Shown: positions 59,900 to 64,000 of the stretch, piece after piece
Numbering within the stretch: the first letter of the stretch is position 1
Layout of the letters: each line of letters opens with the position of its first letter
Origin: Chitinophaga filiformis
GTDB taxonomy: Bacteria; Bacteroidota; Bacteroidia; Chitinophagales; Chitinophagaceae
Assembly: GCF_023100805.1 (NCBI RefSeq)
Contig: NZ_CP095855.1
Location: 3,265,001-3,329,000 of the forward strand
Direction: 5' to 3'
DNA: 64,000 nt
The notes under the pieces: model-generated
Databases searched by the model: none
What the model was told of the DNA's origin: nothing
The model's input: only the letters and a program-made list of their open reading frames with translations
Position numbers and translations under genes: made by a program

Positions 59900-62764
59900 T
59901 TACACCTCCGCTACCTCTATATAAAAATGCTCTTCATCCACCTCAAAATCATCTTCCCTCATGTGCTTCAGGGTCATGACCTGCCAGTCAGTTGTTGGAT
60001 GTATAAAGCCAAAGCGGCCAGGCGCCAGTGTTACCTTTACAGGCATCCGGAATCCTGCCACATCTGCCAGCCAGCGGTATCGCAGGCGTAGATCGTGGCC
60101 GCTTTCTTTCAGGGATATTTCCAGTTTCGGCAAACTTGTACATTTCAGATACTGCTCAAAGAACCAGCTGTAATCCTTTCCCGTACGCTGAGAAATATAT
60201 GTCACCAGGTCCTCAGCCGATAGTGTCTGGTAACGGAAATGCGCTTGTATATCCTTTAGCAGGTTAAACCACAGGGTGTCTTTATCCAGCACAAAGCGGA
60301 AAGTATTCAACATGAGGCTTCCTTTGGTATACATGTCCCCGATATCGTAGTGGATATGATTTACATTGTACACGCCACTTATCGGCTCCCGGTTATTTAC
60401 CTGGTCTTTCTGGTGATTCAGGTACGCGATGCCCGGTGTTTTACCTACGCGGCACTCCATCACAATACTTTCCGCATACGTGGCAAATGCCTCATGCATC
60501 CACATATCGGCAATGTCTTTACAGCTGATGGCATTGCCCCACCATTCATGCGCTGATTCATGCCAGATCATTGGTGTATAGTCCAGGCGCATTCCTTCTT
60601 TGATCTTTCCTATGCATACACTGCTCTGATGCTCCATCGGATAAGGGCTTTCCAGCAACGTAAAACCGTCACGTGGAAAAGGGTATTTCCCGAAATGTTG
60701 TTCAAAACATGCCAGCATAGGCTTTACCTGTGCAAACATAGTCCTGGCACGTTCCAGGTTATAGGGCATAACGTAATAGTCCAGCGTCAGTGTATCATGG
60801 CCGCTGATATAGGCGTCCTTAAAACGTGTGTATTTGCCGATGCAAAAGGTAGCATTATAATTATTGATAGGGTAGGTCACCCGCCATTCATACCGGGTTT
60901 TATCTGCACCTGCCGGTGTTTTCCCTTGCAACCTCCCATTGGAGATCTCCGTGAAGCCATTTGGTATAGTGATGGAGATGCGCATGCTGTCCGGTTCGTC
61001 CGACAGGTGATCTTTGTTGGGCCACCATAAACTGGCGCCGGAGCCCTGGCATACTACCTGTACCCAGGGATTACCCTCTTCGTCCTTGTCCCACAATACA
61101 CCTCCATGCATCGGGATCTTAAAGTCAGGCGTCTGTGGTGCGCCATCGTAATACACCGTGATCGTTGCTTCACTGCCGGCAGACAGTATGTTGGGGAATC
61201 GCACAAATACGGCATCCTCCTCCCGGGTAAATGACAAGGGCTGCCTGCCATACAGGATCTTTTCAATGCGCATATTGGCATACAGGTCCAGCTGCATCGC
61301 GTTGAAGGGGGCCACTACCTTAAAGCGGATACTGTTACTGCCCCTGATGGAACGCTGCTCCATGTCGACGTCCACATCCAGGTCATAAAAACTGACATCG
61401 TAACAGGAACGCAGGGGCGATAACATGCCACGCAGGGTATCTGCCCGGGTAAAGCCGTTCTGCCGGTTGGAAACATGGGTTACTTTGGGTGAGGGCAGGG
61501 CGGCTTCCTTTTTTTGTTTAACTGAATCCTGCAGCACCGGCAGGAGGATGTTATAATTTTCCCAGAAAGCGGGATCGTTGTCATTCCTGACCTCCTGGTT
61601 CATGGATGCCTTATCGTTACTGATACCTGTAGCAAAGCGTTGCAAACTATCCTTGTTCACATCGGTGACCAGCAGGTAAAAATCACCCGTCCAGGGAACG
61701 TCTTTCATGCCCCTTTTTCTGCTGTTGAGTAATAGATCCCAGTGGCGCTGCACAGTACTCAGGTAAGTTTTATCGCCATACCGCTTGTAGGTGATCACCA
61801 GCGCGATCTTTGTGAAGTCGAAGCTCGCCTTTACAATCTTGGACATGAGCGTGTAGCTGAGACCACCCTTCTGGTGATGGTTCAAGTAGTCATTCCCCGC
61901 CGGAGTGGTCTCTAATTCACACCTTACCAGCGCCGTGGTGGCTTCATCAACATATATCTTCGCCTGTACCAGCGCTTTGCGGCTATCTTCTTTGGGCTGC
62001 AGGTACAATACCAGCAAATTGCGGTCGCCTTCGCGGATGGTCTCCCGGTAGTCGCAGGTATAATAGCGGAAGTTGCGCTCATTCAGTATATTATGCTTTA
62101 CATCAAGGTATTTCTGTAAGTCTTCATTCAGGGAGGAGTAAGCTGTATTCGTAATATTGCCGATCCACTGATACAGTTGGGGATCTTTGCTCCAGTCCAC
62201 CTGCTTTTTACGTCCTTTTATAATACGGATCTGGTCTTTATAGTCCCGGCCGGTACGGTATGTTTTGTAAATATCCAGTACGGATTCATTGAAATTGATC
62301 GTATCGGCTGCCAGGCGGATATTTTCCCTGTAAAAAGCGGTCAGCCTCACGTCTGCTGTATCATAATTCTCCGGTATACGACTGATCATCTTTCTCAGGA
62401 TACCGAAACCATCGCGCACATTGACCGATACTGCCGGAAGCTGGTAAACGGAAGGTTCCAGCCGGACCTCCATATCCTGTAAGCTGGCCTGCGGCAGGGG
62501 CATGGTGACCGTCTTATAACCGATACAGGAAATCAGGAGGGTATCCTGCCAGAATTTTTCCGCTATTTTAAAAACGAATTCACCTGCTGTATTAGCGACG
62601 GTACCGATGCTACCATTTTCCAACTGGACATTGGCATAAATAACAGGTTGATGGGTCACTGCATCAGTCACCCTACCCGAAAGCGTGATGAATTTCTCCT
62701 GGGCAAGAACCTGGTTTGTGGCAAACACCAGCCATAACAAACAAAGACGCATGTAATGTTTCAT
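59900..62764 (-). CDS. Exported M1-family metallopeptidase fused to carboxypeptidase-regulatory and DUF5686-like regions
   Basis: A 954-aa exported protein (signal ending QVLAQ). Residues about 27-110 are a carboxypeptidase regulatory-like beta domain (LSGRVTDAVTHQPVIYANVQL). Residues about 115-430 resemble the soluble part of DUF5686 proteins (TAFYREN). From about 450 to the end is an M1 aminopeptidase core with beta-sandwich (FYDLDVDVDMEQRSIRGSNSIRF), zinc site H735-E736-x-x-H739 (WHESAHEWWGN) and E758 (WMHEAFATYAE). The usual GAMEN exopeptidase motif is replaced by PMEHQSS. It probably degrades peptides in the periplasm. It is convergent with the MNIO gene, 5 bp apart, with no terminator between. 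Confidence 0.9.
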   Translation of the reverse strand: MKHYMRLCLLWLVFATNQVLAQEKFITLSGRVTDAVTHQPVIYANVQLENGSIGTVANTAGEFVFKIAEKFWQDTLLISCIGYKTVTMPLPQASLQDMEVRLEPSVYQLPAVSVNVRDGFGILRKMISRIPENYDTADVRLTAFYRENIRLAADTINFNESVLDIYKTYRTGRDYKDQIRIIKGRKKQVDWSKDPQLYQWIGNITNTAYSSLNEDLQKYLDVKHNILNERNFRYYTCDYRETIREGDRNLLVLYLQPKEDSRKALVQAKIYVDEATTALVRCELETTPAGNDYLNHHQKGGLSYTLMSKIVKASFDFTKIALVITYKRYGDKTYLSTVQRHWDLLLNSRKRGMKDVPWTGDFYLLVTDVNKDSLQRFATGISNDKASMNQEVRNDNDPAFWENYNILLPVLQDSVKQKKEAALPSPKVTHVSNRQNGFTRADTLRGMLSPLRSCYDVSFYDLDVDVDMEQRSIRGSNSIRFKVVAPFNAMQLDLYANMRIEKILYGRQPLSFTREEDAVFVRFPNILSAGSEATITVYYDGAPQTPDFKIPMHGGVLWDKDEEGNPWVQVVCQGSGASLWWPNKDHLSDEPDSMRISITIPNGFTEISNGRLQGKTPAGADKTRYEWRVTYPINNYNATFCIGKYTRFKDAYISGHDTLTLDYYVMPYNLERARTMFAQVKPMLACFEQHFGKYPFPRDGFTLLESPYPMEHQSSVCIGKIKEGMRLDYTPMIWHESAHEWWGNAISCKDIADMWMHEAFATYAESIVMECRVGKTPGIAYLNHQKDQVNNREPISGVYNVNHIHYDIGDMYTKGSLMLNTFRFVLDKDTLWFNLLKDIQAHFRYQTLSAEDLVTYISQRTGKDYSWFFEQYLKCTSLPKLEISLKESGHDLRLRYRWLADVAGFRMPVKVTLAPGRFGFIHPTTDWQVMTLKHMREDDFEVDEEHFYIEVAEV

Positions 62765-62838
62765 TTTCCTTTTTTGCCCTAAAGCACGCTATTTCAGGCT
62801 GGTATATCTACTCAAATCCGGAATTGAATAACATTTTC

Positions 62839-63981
62839 CTATTCATTTTCCGGTTTTGGCTGCTTTTCCAGGTGCCGGGTCATGTACTCTCTGGGCGACA
62901 TACCGGTATGCGTCCGGAAGGCCCGCTGGAAAGTTGCCTGCGAATTGAAGCCGGCGTCGAAAGCCATGGCCAGGATAGTCATATTGTCCTGGCGGAGTTG
63001 CCGGGCATGCTCTTTAAAGGCTTCCACCCTGTACCCGTTCACAAATTCATTGAAGCTTTTCTGCAGGTGCTGGTTCAATACCAGGGAAATGGTTTTCTGG
63101 GGCAGGCCGGTATGCCTCGCTAAGAGGGCCAGGTTCAACTCGGGATCCAGGTACAGGCGGTCCTGCTCCATGGCTTTCTTCAGTAATGGCTCCGCTTCCG
63201 CTATCAACTTCAGGGGCGGAGGCGCCACTATTTTCCTGGCAACCGGTGCCTCCTCCGGCGCCATCAGGTAACCTTTTATTCCCAGGCAGTAGATCAGCAC
63301 CACCAGGGGAATATATACCGGGTACCAGTCTACCGTATTCAACACCTTATCCGTCAGGGAGGGTATCACGTAGGGGACCAGGTAAATAAACCATATGATC
63401 TGAAAAACGAGGAAGAGACGGACAAACTGGCGCATCCACCGGTAATGAGGGCTCTTCTCCGTACTTACCCCGGCAAGATACCTGGCAGATAGCCAGAGGT
63501 ACACGGTCACGGAACCCCATCGGGGAATATCAGCATATACGTTATAGTCGTCTATAAAACGCCCCCAGGATGCGGGCGCCGGTACGGAAAAGCCTAATAA
63601 AGCACCTGTAAAATATATCACAACGCTGAGCTGAGCACCACAATCTATGATGACCGGCATGAAATGTACCGCCTGCTTCCGGCTAAGCCTGAATGTGGGA
63701 TCCATGGTGCTTTTGACATAGAAATACAACAATGGGCCAAGGGGCATAATGATCACCAGCGGAATGAGATTGCCCAGCAGGTTCAGTACAGGGTTGCCGG
63801 TGAACCAGGACGATTCAAAGAGATACAGGTTAAGGCATGCCAGTGCAATAAGCAATATGAGCGTACCGAGTAAACGGTTGGGGTGGGATCTTTTTTTGGA
63901 GAAGAACAGCAGTATGCTCATGATAAGCCCCTGTAGAAAACCCAGGAGGATCAGGATGTGGAAAAATTCAGCAAAGGTCAT
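62839..63981 (-). CDS. Membrane-anchored AraC-family transcriptional regulator
   Basis: A 380-aa protein with seven or so hydrophobic segments in the first ~240 residues (FFHILILLGFLQGLIMSILLFF, LLGTLILLIALACLNLYLF, LLGNLIPLVIIMPLGPLLYFY, and later FVRLFLVFQIIWFIYLVPYV, WYPVYIPLVVLIYCLGIKGYL). A linker leads to an AraC-type double helix-turn-helix (about 270-372; LNLALLARHTGLPQKTISLVLN and TILAMAFDAGFNSQATFQRAFRTHTGMSPREYM). This membrane sensor plus AraC layout is common in Bacteroidota; ligands are mostly unknown. It is on the same strand as the M1 peptidase gene, 74 bp upstream of it, so it may regulate or be co-transcribed with it. The upstream promoter is cut by the window end. Confidence 0.9.
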   Translation of the reverse strand: MTFAEFFHILILLGFLQGLIMSILLFFSKKRSHPNRLLGTLILLIALACLNLYLFESSWFTGNPVLNLLGNLIPLVIIMPLGPLLYFYVKSTMDPTFRLSRKQAVHFMPVIIDCGAQLSVVIYFTGALLGFSVPAPASWGRFIDDYNVYADIPRWGSVTVYLWLSARYLAGVSTEKSPHYRWMRQFVRLFLVFQIIWFIYLVPYVIPSLTDKVLNTVDWYPVYIPLVVLIYCLGIKGYLMAPEEAPVARKIVAPPPLKLIAEAEPLLKKAMEQDRLYLDPELNLALLARHTGLPQKTISLVLNQHLQKSFNEFVNGYRVEAFKEHARQLRQDNMTILAMAFDAGFNSQATFQRAFRTHTGMSPREYMTRHLEKQPKPENE

Positions 63982-64000
63982 GGCCCGGATGTTTGGCTTT

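Overview
The window looks like chromosomal DNA of a Bacteroidota bacterium, most probably a Chitinophagaceae member close to Chitinophaga. The signs are two SusC/SusD pairs, a hybrid two-component system (HTCS), an ECF sigma/FecR pair feeding an STN-bearing SusC, many SPII-type lipoproteins, near-absence of Shine-Dalgarno sequences and a few TAnnTTTG-like promoter elements. No rRNA, tRNA, CRISPR array, integrase or intact insertion sequence was seen.

Layout. 1-3.0 kb: the end of a molybdenum-enzyme electron-transfer operon (molybdopterin oxidoreductase, 4x[4Fe-4S] ferredoxin, Tat-exported Rieske protein, small membrane protein). 3.1-9.9 kb: single genes (GNAT, YcaQ/AlkX-type DNA glycosylase, aldo/keto reductase, membrane protein, secreted HEIGH metalloprotease, DinB-like protein, unknown protein). 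10-13.4 kb: a large HEAT-repeat/cytochrome c lipoprotein. 13.6-15.1 kb: a secreted esterase with a PA14-like domain. 15.3-18.1 kb: a NEW3-protein/ABC ATPase/ABC permease operon. 18.3-36.8 kb: a xylan utilisation locus, all on the minus strand: HTCS sensor-regulator, GH3, SusC, SusD, GH43, GH30 (subfamily 8 type), GH62 and a double-domain esterase. 37.0-42.0 kb: a Nudix-like regulator with a dead Nudix box, divergent from a giant ThuA/sugar-dehydrogenase/cytochrome c protein, then a cupin. 42.0-42.75 kb: a gene-poor stretch with two perfect hairpins leading into an array of 10-11 bp repeats. 42.8-55.9 kb: a second polysaccharide utilisation locus, with ECF sigma, FecR, SusC, SusD, a DUF1735-like/F5-8C lipoprotein, GH2 beta-galactosidase and GH29 alpha-fucosidase. 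56.1-59.9 kb: a plus-strand cassette with an ABC exporter, a 74-aa protein, a 51-aa lipoprotein-like peptide ending in a Cys-Pro-Ala-Cys motif, and a DUF692/MNIO enzyme. 59.9-64 kb: an M1 peptidase fusion and a membrane-anchored AraC regulator.

How they work together. The xylan locus pairs one sensor with binding/import proteins and enzymes expected to cut glucuronoarabinoxylan (GH30), remove arabinose (GH62, GH43), remove esters (double esterase) and release xylose (GH3). The second locus uses sigma/anti-sigma trans-envelope signalling and fits fucosylated, beta-galactose-containing glycans. The most novel-looking system is the MNIO cassette at 56.3-59.9 kb. It has the make-up of a RiPP pathway (enzyme, cysteine-bearing precursor, exporter), but its precursor carries a lipoprotein signal and no separate partner protein is visible.
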